A stretch of 8,749 nt of DNA from Deltaproteobacteria bacterium (lineage in GTDB: Bacteria > Desulfobacterota > Desulfomonilia > UBA1062). The stretch spans positions 1-8,749 of the forward strand of contig QMLJ01000033.1 in assembly GCA_003643935.1 (NCBI GenBank). The letters run 5' to 3'. A program made the position numbers and the translations under genes. The notes under the pieces are model-generated. The model saw only the letters and a program-made list of their open reading frames with translations. It did not search any database and was not told where the DNA came from. Below, one piece after another: positions 1 to 7,335 of the stretch (position 1 is the first letter of the stretch; the number at the start of each line of letters is the position of its first letter).

Positions 1-32
1 AGTTTAGAAGCAGACATCCGGGAAGGTGGTAA
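1..32 (+). other. Possible 3' end of an upstream gene (ambiguous frame)
   Basis: Two frames are open from the left edge into the first gene. One ends at TAA 30-32, directly against the ATG at 33, with a tail ending HPGRW. The other reads a more ordinary tail (SLEADIREGGK...) to TAA 58-60 and would overlap the next gene by 28 nt. Tight packing downstream suggests that an upstream cistron ends here, but about 10-19 codons cannot identify it or decide the frame. A purine-rich stretch at about 20-29 (GGGAAGGTGG) can act as the ribosome binding site for the gene at 33. Confidence 0.25.
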
Positions 33-1664
33 ATGCCGAGACGTATCGGGGATATATTAAAGGAAGAGGGCATAATAGGTGAGCAGGAGATAAACTTTGC
101 CTTAAAGGAGCAGCAATCCACTGGGGAGCGCATAGGCGATATACTCATACGTACTGGTCTAGCAACCCATACAGAACTGGCAATTGCTCTCGCCAGGCAA
201 ACAGGTAGAGAATACCTGAACCTGAGAGAATTTGTGCCACAGAAAGAGGCATTAAAGGCCTTGCCATTCTCTTTTGCAAAGGATAACCAGGTACTACCTG
301 TACGCGTAGAGGATCACACACTTGTTGTTGCAACCAGCGAGCCCGATAACTTGAGGATGCTTGACCTGGCATCCAGGATATCAAAGAGAAAGGTAAAATG
401 CTGGGTTGCGTCTGCCACCATGATACAGAAACACATAGAAAAGGAATATTACCTCATGGAACACCCCATTGACGAGGAGGTACAATCCTTACAAGACCAG
501 TCCAAGAGGGATGTGAAGTCTGTCAATGTGGAAAGGCTAACCCAGTTACTCTTCATCTCAGCGATAAATGCAAGGGCAACTGACATACACATCACTCCCA
601 CGGGCAAGACAACACATGTAAGGTACCGCATCGATGGAGTCGCTTACACCTTCTACACCTTCCCAGTAGCACTACACACAAGGATTGTATCCAACATAAA
701 GGTAAAGGCAGGCATGGATATATCAGAGCAGAGAAGGCCACAGGACGGCCGCATGACGTTCGAGTTCCTTAATGAAAATTATGACATGAGGATATCCACG
801 ATCAGGACCTCTGACGGTGAGAACATGGTTATAAGAATACTTGCCACATCTGACGAGCTCTATAGCCTTATTAACCTCGGCCTAGAGGAGGACGCCATAA
901 AAAAACTAAAACAGGCATTTAACAAGCCTTTTGGAATGGTTCTCATGGCAGGTCCAACAGGTTCTGGTAAGACCACGACCCTCTATGCAGCGCTGAGGGA
1001 GATCAATGCCTTGGAAAAGAACATCCTTACCGTAGAGGACCCGATAGAATACCATTTCCCTCTCATAAGGCAGACCCAGGTAAACGAGAAGGCTGGCTAC
1101 ACATTTGCAAGTGCAGTCCGATCATTCCTGAGGCAAGACCCGGACGTGATACTAATAGGCGAGATACGTGACAAGGACACAGCTACCATGGCTGTTCGGG
1201 CAGCTACAACTGGTCATCTTGTACTCTCTACCATACACGCGAATAATGCTGTCGGAGCTATTCCCAGGCTAAAGGACCTGGGCGTGGGGGATATAATGTT
1301 ATCATCCTCGCTTGTCGCTGTAATAGCACAAAGGCTGGTAAGGAAGCTCTGTCCATTCTGCAAAAAGGAATACGAATCAGGGGATATGGAAGAGAAGGTA
1401 TTTGGCATACCCAAGGGTACGAGGCTATACGAGTCAGAGGGTTGTAACAGTTGTCACTACACAGGATTTAATGGAAGGACACTGGTAAGCGAGATATTCC
1501 TTGTATCTGATAACATGGAGATGATGATCTCAGACGGGAGACACCCTGTAGAGATCAAAAAGGCTGCCATTAACGAAGGAATGAGAACGCTAAGCCAGGA
1601 CGCAAGGATCAAGATTATATCCGGTGTCACGAGTGCCAGGGAAGCCATAAGGGTGCTGAGCTAG
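33..1664 (+). CDS. MshE/PilB/GspE-type assembly ATPase with N-terminal c-di-GMP-binding (MshEN) domain
   Basis: This is a cytoplasmic hexameric secretion ATPase that powers pilin/pseudopilin polymerisation at the inner membrane. The 543 aa length is normal for the family. Residues 4-27 and 33-56 are two 24-residue motifs, each beginning R-I-G-D-I-L and ending in Q, joined by a 5-residue spacer. This is the published layout of the c-di-GMP-binding MshEN domain. The catalytic part has Walker A GPTGSGKT (307-314), Walker B with catalytic glutamate LIGEIRD (374-380, E377) and the His box GHLVLSTIHAN (394-404). Two CxxC pairs (440/443 and 471/474) match the zinc-binding tetracysteine module of assembly ATPases, which argues against a PilT-type retraction motor. 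The gene leads the cluster and is followed after 2 nt by the platform protein. Family assignment is secure. Choosing MshE over GspE or PilB rests on the MshEN domain and the MshL-like secretin downstream. Confidence 0.95.
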   Translation: MPRRIGDILKEEGIIGEQEINFALKEQQSTGERIGDILIRTGLATHTELAIALARQTGREYLNLREFVPQKEALKALPFSFAKDNQVLPVRVEDHTLVVATSEPDNLRMLDLASRISKRKVKCWVASATMIQKHIEKEYYLMEHPIDEEVQSLQDQSKRDVKSVNVERLTQLLFISAINARATDIHITPTGKTTHVRYRIDGVAYTFYTFPVALHTRIVSNIKVKAGMDISEQRRPQDGRMTFEFLNENYDMRISTIRTSDGENMVIRILATSDELYSLINLGLEEDAIKKLKQAFNKPFGMVLMAGPTGSGKTTTLYAALREINALEKNILTVEDPIEYHFPLIRQTQVNEKAGYTFASAVRSFLRQDPDVILIGEIRDKDTATMAVRAATTGHLVLSTIHANNAVGAIPRLKDLGVGDIMLSSSLVAVIAQRLVRKLCPFCKKEYESGDMEEKVFGIPKGTRLYESEGCNSCHYTGFNGRTLVSEIFLVSDNMEMMISDGRHPVEIKKAAINEGMRTLSQDARIKIISGVTSAREAIRVLS

Positions 1665-1666
1665 TT

Positions 1667-2878
1667 ATGATTATAACCTATTCTGCCATAACTACGGATG
1701 GTACCATTATCAGGAGAAGGGGTGAATTCAGGCGTATCCACGAGCTCCTGGACACAGTTGCCTCAGAAGGACTTGTACTCTTGGACTATGACAAGGACAA
1801 GGCATTCAACAAGGACAGGCTATCAGAGATGCTTCTGCCTGCAGTTAAGAGAGGAGATATCATAGAGTTTTGCGAGTCCATGTCATCCATGCTGGAAGGT
1901 GGCCTGCCACTCCTGGAGTCCTTGGAAACGCTTCGGGATACAACTAGGGTAAAACGCCTAAAGAAGGCATTAGACACGGTCATATCCGATATATCCGGCG
2001 GCGAATCTTTCTCAGCTGCACTTGCAGCTCACCCAAACGTCTTCCCGGACATAATGGTTTTTCTCACGCACATTGGGGAAGAGACCGGAAACCTTCAAGG
2101 TACACTTAAAGATACGGCACAACACCTGAAAAGGGTGGATGACATTATATCCAATACAAAGAGGGCACTTGCATATCCCACGTTTGTATTCATATCCATG
2201 ACAGGGGTGCTATTTTTCTGGATTCTATACGTACTTCCAAAGCTTGCCAGCGTATTCAAGGACATGGACCTTGAACTTCCCCTTATTACCAGGACTGTCA
2301 TGGCAATATCAGAGACCATGAAGGCATACTGGTATACAATGCCCTTAGCACTTTTAGCATGCATTGTGGCATTTGTGCTGATGAGAAAAAACAACAATAC
2401 CAGGCTTGTCCTTGATCGTATCGCATACAGGCTACCCATAGCAGGTAGCGTTGTAAAGGCATCATCCCTGGCCATATTCTTTGCTTACATGTCAATGATG
2501 CTTGGAGCAGGCCTAACCCTTACCAGAAGTTTTGAAATAATGGAGAAGACATTCAGAAACCTTGCACTAAGGGAGATAGTCGGGAGTGTCAAGAATATGA
2601 CCTCAAGCGGGTTTTCCCTGTTCAATGCCTGCAAGGACACAAAGTTCTTCGACATGTTTGCCCTGCAGATAATAAAGGTGGGCGAGACCACGGGCAGGCT
2701 TGATGACAGGCTCAAGTACCTTGCAGACACGTACCAGGAAAAACTTGAAAGACTCGTAGACATGGTGGGCAAGATGCTTGAACCCATGGTAATAGGAATC
2801 GCTGGCGGGCTCTTTATATTCATAATAATATCCCTAATAGGCCCGGTATACGACCTCATTAGCAAGGTAGGGGGTTAA
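1667..2878 (+). CDS. PilC/GspF/MshG-type inner-membrane platform protein
   Basis: This is the polytopic inner-membrane protein on which the assembly ATPase acts to extrude (pseudo)pilins. At 403 aa it is the usual length. Two T2SSF (GspF) repeats are visible, at about 65-190 and 265-393, each with the family signature: GEETGNL (137-143) and GETTGRLDD (339-347). Three hydrophobic membrane segments lie at about 171-190, 222-239 and 372-393, the standard topology. The ATG is 2 nt after the ATPase stop and has no strong Shine-Dalgarno of its own, so translation is probably coupled. The N-terminal 60 residues match the short cytoplasmic extension seen in PilC/GspF proteins. Assignment is secure at family level. 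Sequence alone does not tell me whether the system is a pilus or a secretion pseudopilus. Confidence 0.94.
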   Translation: MIITYSAITTDGTIIRRRGEFRRIHELLDTVASEGLVLLDYDKDKAFNKDRLSEMLLPAVKRGDIIEFCESMSSMLEGGLPLLESLETLRDTTRVKRLKKALDTVISDISGGESFSAALAAHPNVFPDIMVFLTHIGEETGNLQGTLKDTAQHLKRVDDIISNTKRALAYPTFVFISMTGVLFFWILYVLPKLASVFKDMDLELPLITRTVMAISETMKAYWYTMPLALLACIVAFVLMRKNNNTRLVLDRIAYRLPIAGSVVKASSLAIFFAYMSMMLGAGLTLTRSFEIMEKTFRNLALREIVGSVKNMTSSGFSLFNACKDTKFFDMFALQIIKVGETTGRLDDRLKYLADTYQEKLERLVDMVGKMLEPMVIGIAGGLFIFIIISLIGPVYDLISKVGG

Positions 2879-2882
2879 AGAG

Positions 2883-3524
2883 TTGGACATAACAAATACA
2901 CATTGCAACATCACATGGCAGGACAAGCAAGGTTTTACACTCATAGAGATTGCCATGGTCCTTGTTATTATAGGTATACTGGTGGGGCTCGGTGCTGACC
3001 TTTTCCCTGTCCTTGTCAAGCAGAACAAGCTCAAGGAAAACAGGTCCATAGTGGAGGAGACCAGGGTTGCAATAATCGGATATGCACTTGCAACAGGCAG
3101 GCTTCCTTATGCCAGCAACACTGCTGACGGTACCGAGGATACGGGTATTACCAGTGGCTACCTGCCTTACATAACCGTTGGTGGCAGGGAAAAAGACGTG
3201 TACCTCAAGACCCTCTACTATGCAGTGGATTCATATCTCTGCAATACAACAGGTCCAACCGATCTAAAAAACCATTTGCAGGACCTTATAACAGGGACGC
3301 ATACCCCTGATCTCTATTACTCGGGTGGCATAGCAGCTGCTTTCATTGTGTTGTCTCCAGGGGAGAATCTTGTGGCAGATTCCCCGAACGACGACAATGG
3401 GAATGGCAGGGTAGACATGGGCGATAACAACCAGTTCGCCACCCCTGATGCGCCAGTGACCCTCTCATACGACGATATACTCGGCGCTGCAAGCGACACC
3501 TACCTTTATGGAAGACTTCCATAA
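2883..3524 (+). CDS. Type IV pilin/pseudopilin-like protein with a Ca-loop-like motif
   Basis: This is a predicted fibre subunit processed by a prepilin peptidase. The start is TTG, the only usable in-frame start after an upstream in-frame stop (TAG 2868-2870). GGGGG at about 2870-2874 gives a suitable ribosome binding site. The leader is 17 aa. Cleavage is expected in KQG^FTLIEIAMVLVIIG, between G17 and F18, leaving Phe at +1 and Glu at +5 (E22), followed by a hydrophobic helix to about residue 40. The globular part contains GRLPY (72-76) and GYLPY (92-96), typical of T2SS-like prepilins with a G-x-LPY pattern. Residues 170-181 (DDNGNGRVDMGD) fit a 12-residue EF-hand/dockerin loop. At 213 aa it is larger than a GspG/PilA core pilin. 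No other pilin gene lies in the window. Pilin class is firm. Whether it is the major or a minor subunit, and the calcium role, are inference. Confidence 0.85.
   Translation: MDITNTHCNITWQDKQGFTLIEIAMVLVIIGILVGLGADLFPVLVKQNKLKENRSIVEETRVAIIGYALATGRLPYASNTADGTEDTGITSGYLPYITVGGREKDVYLKTLYYAVDSYLCNTTGPTDLKNHLQDLITGTHTPDLYYSGGIAAAFIVLSPGENLVADSPNDDNGNGRVDMGDNNQFATPDAPVTLSYDDILGAASDTYLYGRLP
3390..3425 (+). other. EF-hand/dockerin-like calcium loop coding segment in the pseudopilin
   Basis: These 12 codons encode DDNGNGRVDMGD. Counted as an EF-type loop, positions 1, 3, 5, 9 and 12 are D, N, N, D and D, position 6 is Gly and position 8 is the hydrophobic Val. This is the same spacing as dockerin loops (DxNxDGxVNxxD). 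The match is by eye. Pseudopilins of the GspG family are known to bind calcium near the C-terminus, through a different loop. Confidence 0.5.
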
Positions 3525-3623
3525 GTAAGGACTTTAAAGAAAAATTCTGCAAAATCCGAAACTACCGAATAGAGAATAGAGCTATGTAAAAGCCCATGGG
3601 AGATACTTTACAGGGGATAAAAT
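3525..3623. other. 99-nt gap inside the cluster with a tandem heptamer
   Basis: This is the only sizeable gap between the assembly genes. It is A-rich and contains a perfect tandem repeat of GAATAGA (3567-3573 and 3574-3580). CAGGGGA at 3611-3617 is a good Shine-Dalgarno for the GTG at 3624. I see no strong -35/-10 pair, no GC-rich hairpin with a T-run, and no small ORF with a ribosome binding site. It may hold a weak internal promoter or an RNA processing site, but nothing decisive is visible. Confidence 0.35.
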
Positions 3624-5018
3624 GTGAGAAGCGGTTACGCAATATGCTTATGTGATCAAGCTAACAAGGTTGTCAGCTGGCGTGTATCCAAGAAAAAGGT
3701 AATCCTGGACACTGTAAAGACTGTCCAGGACCAGGCACTTAAGGACATGTCTGGCTCAATAAGTAAGGCCGTTGCATGTTTCAGCCCTTCCACCATATAC
3801 GCTGATATTGGTGTATTTACCAGCATAAGCGAGGAAGCGACCCAGGCACACATAAGGTCAACAGTAGACAACCTTGGCCTGTTTACATCCGATTATTCTA
3901 TTGCCTTCAAAAAACTGGAGGATATAGACAAGATAAGGGCGAGGTTCTCGTACCTGGCTGTACCAAAGAAGGATATAGCAAAGGTTAATCTCCTGGATGC
4001 CGAGACAACCACGCTGGCCATTCTTTGCCCCATAGAGGCTGCGCTTGCAAAGGCCGTGTCCATGAATGATGACAGGCCTGCTGTCATTATATACGAAGAC
4101 CATGATAACCTCAGGATAATTGGCTCCAAGGGCTCAACTGTCTTCTTTGCCAGGACAGTATCCAAGAAAGAGGCATTTGACCCTATAAGCGACATTAAAT
4201 CCAACATCGAGGAAACCATGTCCTTCATGGAAAACGAATATGGCGAGGATGTGGCCAACATATACAGGGCAGGCATCCAGGATACACCTCTGGAATCTGA
4301 TAAACCTGTTGTCCCCATAAAAGTGCCGGTCGTAGAGAGTAACAGTAAAGAAGTGGGACAATACCCAGAGCTTGTGGGTAGCATATTTGCAACAGACTAT
4401 GATTTTTCCCCGGTCTCATTCCTACAGACACGCAACTACAAGAGCATATCTGCATACTCCATGGGCGTATCCCTAACCATGGTAATACTAGGTATTATAT
4501 TTCTAACCTTCTCATTTATAAACATGCACAATGCAAGGGCATACAGGTCCATGGGGGACGTTGCCCTTGCACAGTACACAGAGGATCTCAATAAACTTGA
4601 GAAAGACTATAATTCATTCGTGAAAGAAAACCCATCATCTAATAAGCAGATAAATATATCCAGGCTTATAATAGACTTTGAAAATCAGCCCAAGCTATAC
4701 AACATACTGACAGATATAATACGTTCAGTACCTCCAGAAGTTTATTTAAAGAAGATAAGCATAAAGAGACCCGAGTCCAAACAGAAGGTAGCAAGTTCAA
4801 GACTAGAGTCAAAAGAAAGTAAGCCCAAGTACTCTACTAGTACAAGGACATTTAATGTGAACATAGAGGGCAGGATATTCGGGACTTACAGGGATGCAAG
4901 GAAAAGGTTTCTAAGTCTGGTATCTGCCATTGACCAGGTATACCCGGGAGGTAAGGCAGACTTTCATTATGGCAAGTCTGACGCAAGGTTCAGCTTGGCC
5001 CTGGAGGTAAGGAGATGA
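3624..5018 (+). CDS. PilM-PilN-like fusion protein (GspL-like architecture)
   Basis: This is a predicted inner-membrane alignment-complex protein linking the cytoplasmic motor to the periplasmic parts. Residues 1 to about 240 resemble the actin-like PilM/GspL cytoplasmic domain. The pattern AxxSPSTIYADIGVFTSISEEA (about 51-72) corresponds to the PilM strand-helix region, and 130-180 to its second lobe. A single membrane helix lies at about 278-300. A short helical, likely coiled-coil segment follows (305-335). The C-terminal domain (345-464) contains PKLYNILTDIIRSVPPEVYLKKI, typical of PilN. The start is GTG with a good ribosome binding site; the nearby ATG at 3622 is out of frame and meets a stop at once. 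The PilM nucleotide-binding motif (DIG-type) appears replaced (IYEDH at 156-160), as expected for a GspL-like non-ATP-binding version. The stop overlaps the next start (ATGA). The role is inferred from architecture and position; primary sequence conservation is low. Confidence 0.75.
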   Translation: MRSGYAICLCDQANKVVSWRVSKKKVILDTVKTVQDQALKDMSGSISKAVACFSPSTIYADIGVFTSISEEATQAHIRSTVDNLGLFTSDYSIAFKKLEDIDKIRARFSYLAVPKKDIAKVNLLDAETTTLAILCPIEAALAKAVSMNDDRPAVIIYEDHDNLRIIGSKGSTVFFARTVSKKEAFDPISDIKSNIEETMSFMENEYGEDVANIYRAGIQDTPLESDKPVVPIKVPVVESNSKEVGQYPELVGSIFATDYDFSPVSFLQTRNYKSISAYSMGVSLTMVILGIIFLTFSFINMHNARAYRSMGDVALAQYTEDLNKLEKDYNSFVKENPSSNKQINISRLIIDFENQPKLYNILTDIIRSVPPEVYLKKISIKRPESKQKVASSRLESKESKPKYSTSTRTFNVNIEGRIFGTYRDARKRFLSLVSAIDQVYPGGKADFHYGKSDARFSLALEVRR

Positions 5019-5413
5019 GATACCTGAAGAGATCCATACTGATTGCGATTGTAAGCATGGTTTTCCTACCCCTTTCTTTCTTTGTCTACAGGTACACGGA
5101 TACAATAGCAGCCTACGAGTACAACAGGTTCAGCACAATACACGCAAGGCAACGTGTTATCTACCAGTACAAAAAAAAGCTATCAAGGATCGCTGGACAA
5201 TCAAGCAAAATAGTACCCAATACCATCACCACCAACATAGACTACGACATCAGGCTGGAAGGACACAACATAAAGGAACTATACAAGAAAATTCTCTACA
5301 CCTACCAGGGGGGCCTGTTCTTCCTGGTTGATGCTGAGATCGAGGCAGAACCACATTCCATAAGGCTTGCCATGAAGGGTTTCAAGGTGGGAGGTGTACC
5401 CGGTGAAAACTAA
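5015..5413 (+). CDS. PilO/GspM-like small inner-membrane assembly protein
   Basis: This 132 aa protein has one N-terminal membrane helix (about 7-25), a basic and polar helical stretch (about 35-60) that could form a coiled coil, and a C-terminal domain (about 75-125) with an alternating strand-helix-strand-strand pattern. That is compatible with the ferredoxin-like fold of PilO/GspM. It is shorter than typical PilO (about 200 aa). The ATG overlaps the preceding stop by 4 nt (ATGA) and is preceded by GGAGG at 5003-5007. I recognise no specific family motif. The call rests on topology, size and its place after the PilM-PilN protein, where PilO/GspM or MshJ-type genes occur. The product probably dimerises with the PilN-like domain in the periplasm. 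Confidence 0.6.
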   Translation: MRYLKRSILIAIVSMVFLPLSFFVYRYTDTIAAYEYNRFSTIHARQRVIYQYKKKLSRIAGQSSKIVPNTITTNIDYDIRLEGHNIKELYKKILYTYQGGLFFLVDAEIEAEPHSIRLAMKGFKVGGVPGEN

Positions 5414-5813
5414 GACCCTACTGTTCTGCGTGTTTCCGGGCATTGCACTCTTTACCTGTCTAGTCATAGCCTTGATTGGTCCAAGGCAAAAAAACTTTAC
5501 ACTGGATACACCTGGATTCTTATACAGCATAGACAGAATGAGCATATGTTACCAAGACCCCTCGGGACCAAAGATACCGCAAAGGATAAGGAACGTGTTT
5601 CTCTACACGGCAAAAGGTGCGCAAGGGAATAGCTCCATAGATGTAAGCCTTATAGTGAAATCAGCCAATGCCTCATATGCTGTCATTAATGGGAAACAGG
5701 TAAAAAGAGGCCAGAGATACAGGGATTTCGTTGTAACGTCCATTGCAGATGACGCCATAACCATAAGGTACAATAGCGGTTCAAGAGAGGTAATCCATGT
5801 CAAGACTTACTAA
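5403..5813 (+). CDS. MshK/GspB/PilP-like periplasmic assembly protein
   Basis: This 136 aa protein has an N-terminal membrane anchor (about 6-26) and a periplasmic domain. Its C-terminal half reads like the small beta domain of GspB/GspC/MshK proteins: SYAVINGKQVKRGQRY...VTSIADDAITIRYNSGSREVIHV (91-133), meaning a value/identity strand, a 'G-x-x-V-x-x-G' turn and a final hydrophobic strand. Such domains dock onto the periplasmic N-domain of secretins, and the next gene is a secretin. The start chosen is GTG at 5403, because GGGAGG (5389-5394) lies 8 nt upstream and gives an MKTKT start. GTG at 5394 is in frame and would add three residues. The gene overlaps both neighbours: 11 nt with the one before from this start, and 17 nt with the secretin. 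Family call is moderate. Confidence 0.65.
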   Translation: MKTKTLLFCVFPGIALFTCLVIALIGPRQKNFTLDTPGFLYSIDRMSICYQDPSGPKIPQRIRNVFLYTAKGAQGNSSIDVSLIVKSANASYAVINGKQVKRGQRYRDFVVTSIADDAITIRYNSGSREVIHVKTY

Positions 5814-7335
5814 TTACATTGTATGTATGTTGTGTATAATGCTGATTTCTTCCTGTGCAACCACTAAAAGGATAGAAAAAGAGCAGTTTACAATGAAACA
5901 AGAGATGGCAAAGGTTACTCCAATAAAGCCAAGGGAGCTCCCCAAGATAAAACCGGCCCCCAAAAAGCCATCACCTCTTGAGGGAAAGACCATAACCATT
6001 ACTGCAAAGGACTCTGATTTCAGGGACGTTCTGAACGCAATTGCCCATGTGGCAGGTCTTAATCTAGTTATAGATTCAAGGTTGAGAAGCGCTGTAAAAA
6101 CAAATGAAACAAAGCCAGAAGAAAGCTCGGGCGATATAATAGTCCCAGGTGTAACCGTAACGCTCAAGAATGCCCCGTTAAAGGATGCACTTGATGATAT
6201 AACAAGATCCATAAATGTCTTTTACCAGGTAGATGACAAGACCCTGTACATAAAAGGCATAGAATCACGCATATACCACCTTAACTGCATTGCATCGCAG
6301 AAAGATGTCACGGTTTCTGTAGGGGGTGACGTGCTTGGCAGCTCGACACTCGCCGAGAGCTCGACTTCACCACTGACCGGTGAATTCACCATAAGGGACA
6401 AGAAGGATACAACAAGTACCGATATATATACCCAGATCCAGACCACTATAAAATCCATGCTCAGCCCCCTCGGCCATTTCTCCTTGAACAGGAGCATAGG
6501 CCTGCTAGAGGTCACTGACAGGAGAAGCTCGCTCGAACGTATTGATACCTACCTTGCCAGAGTTGTAAAGTACTATACGTCCCAGGTACTCATAAAGGCC
6601 AGGGTACTGGAGGTAACACTGAATGACGAGAGCCAGTACGGCATAGACTGGTCGAGTATCCATGGCAATATCGGCAACTACAAGTTCAACCCAATCAGGC
6701 AAAACCTGAAGCTTCCAACAGGAGGCTCAAACCCGACACCTGCTCTGGAGATGATAATATCCTCGGAAAAGCACGGTTTCGATGCAACCATAAATGCCTT
6801 GGAGCAGTTTGGCAAGGTAAAGGTACTCTCAGATCCAAGGGTCAGGGTAATAAACGGCCAGCCCGCACTTATCAGCATGGGTGAGTCAAGATCTTTCATA
6901 AAGCACATTGAGCTCACCACGACCACAACAGAAGGCGGTACAACAATAACGCAGCCAGACGTTGAGATAAGTAGCATATTCGACGGCATAATGCTCGGGG
7001 TACTGCCATACATAGACTTTGAAAGAAACTTTGTGAACATGAGTATCACGCCAATAAAGAGCGACCTCATAGAACTCGAGGAGAAAAAAATAGGAGAGGA
7101 TACATACACTCTGCCAAGAATCGCACTAAAAGAGGCATCCACGCAGGTCAGGGTTAAAAGTGGTGACATAGTGGTACTTGGTGGCCTACTAAGCAAGAAC
7201 ATTGAGAGAAACCGAAAGAGTATACCCATACTAGGTGATATACCTTACCTTGGCTATTTGTTCAGCCAGAGGGATGACGTGGTCAAGACAAAGGAGATGG
7301 TCATCCTGCTTGAGCCTATTGTACTCTCTCAATAA
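5797..7335 (+). CDS. MshL/PilQ/GspD-type outer-membrane secretin, lipoprotein
   Basis: This protein forms the multimeric outer-membrane pore for the pilus or secreted substrate. Its 512 aa include a lipoprotein signal with lipobox ISSC (C20), then a Pro/Lys-rich linker (about 42-61). A periplasmic STN/secretin N-domain follows (about 62-155; TITAKDSDFRDVLNAIA and LKNAPLKDALDDI). A second N-domain lies at about 205-258, and the beta-barrel secretin domain at about 260-510. The barrel carries the family signatures SDPRVRVINGQPA (345-357), VKSGDIVVLGGLL (453-465) and SIPILGDIPYLGYLF (475-489). A Thr-rich stretch (374-386) sits where MshL-type secretins carry a variable loop. The start has AGAGAGG 6 nt upstream and lies inside the previous gene. 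Direct lipidation could remove the need for a separate pilotin, and none is seen in the window. Secretin identity is secure; MshL-like subtype is likely. Confidence 0.93.
   Translation: MSRLTNYIVCMLCIMLISSCATTKRIEKEQFTMKQEMAKVTPIKPRELPKIKPAPKKPSPLEGKTITITAKDSDFRDVLNAIAHVAGLNLVIDSRLRSAVKTNETKPEESSGDIIVPGVTVTLKNAPLKDALDDITRSINVFYQVDDKTLYIKGIESRIYHLNCIASQKDVTVSVGGDVLGSSTLAESSTSPLTGEFTIRDKKDTTSTDIYTQIQTTIKSMLSPLGHFSLNRSIGLLEVTDRRSSLERIDTYLARVVKYYTSQVLIKARVLEVTLNDESQYGIDWSSIHGNIGNYKFNPIRQNLKLPTGGSNPTPALEMIISSEKHGFDATINALEQFGKVKVLSDPRVRVINGQPALISMGESRSFIKHIELTTTTTEGGTTITQPDVEISSIFDGIMLGVLPYIDFERNFVNMSITPIKSDLIELEEKKIGEDTYTLPRIALKEASTQVRVKSGDIVVLGGLLSKNIERNRKSIPILGDIPYLGYLFSQRDDVVKTKEMVILLEPIVLSQ

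Noticed and set aside
2095..2865. Long minus-strand reading frames opposite the platform gene (126 aa each)
   Set aside because: They are shadows of a strongly recognisable GspF-family gene; their composition is that of reverse-complemented membrane-protein codons and they have no family features.
3560..3600. Possible promoter upstream of the GTG at 3624
   Set aside because: TATGTA (3583-3588) could pass as a -10, but nothing resembling a -35 lies 16-18 nt upstream, and no sigma-54 GG/GC pair was found.
6678..7229. 183-aa minus-strand reading frame opposite the secretin
   Set aside because: The + strand is an unambiguous secretin with all signatures. The antisense frame is Ser/Val-rich and repetitive, as expected of a shadow.
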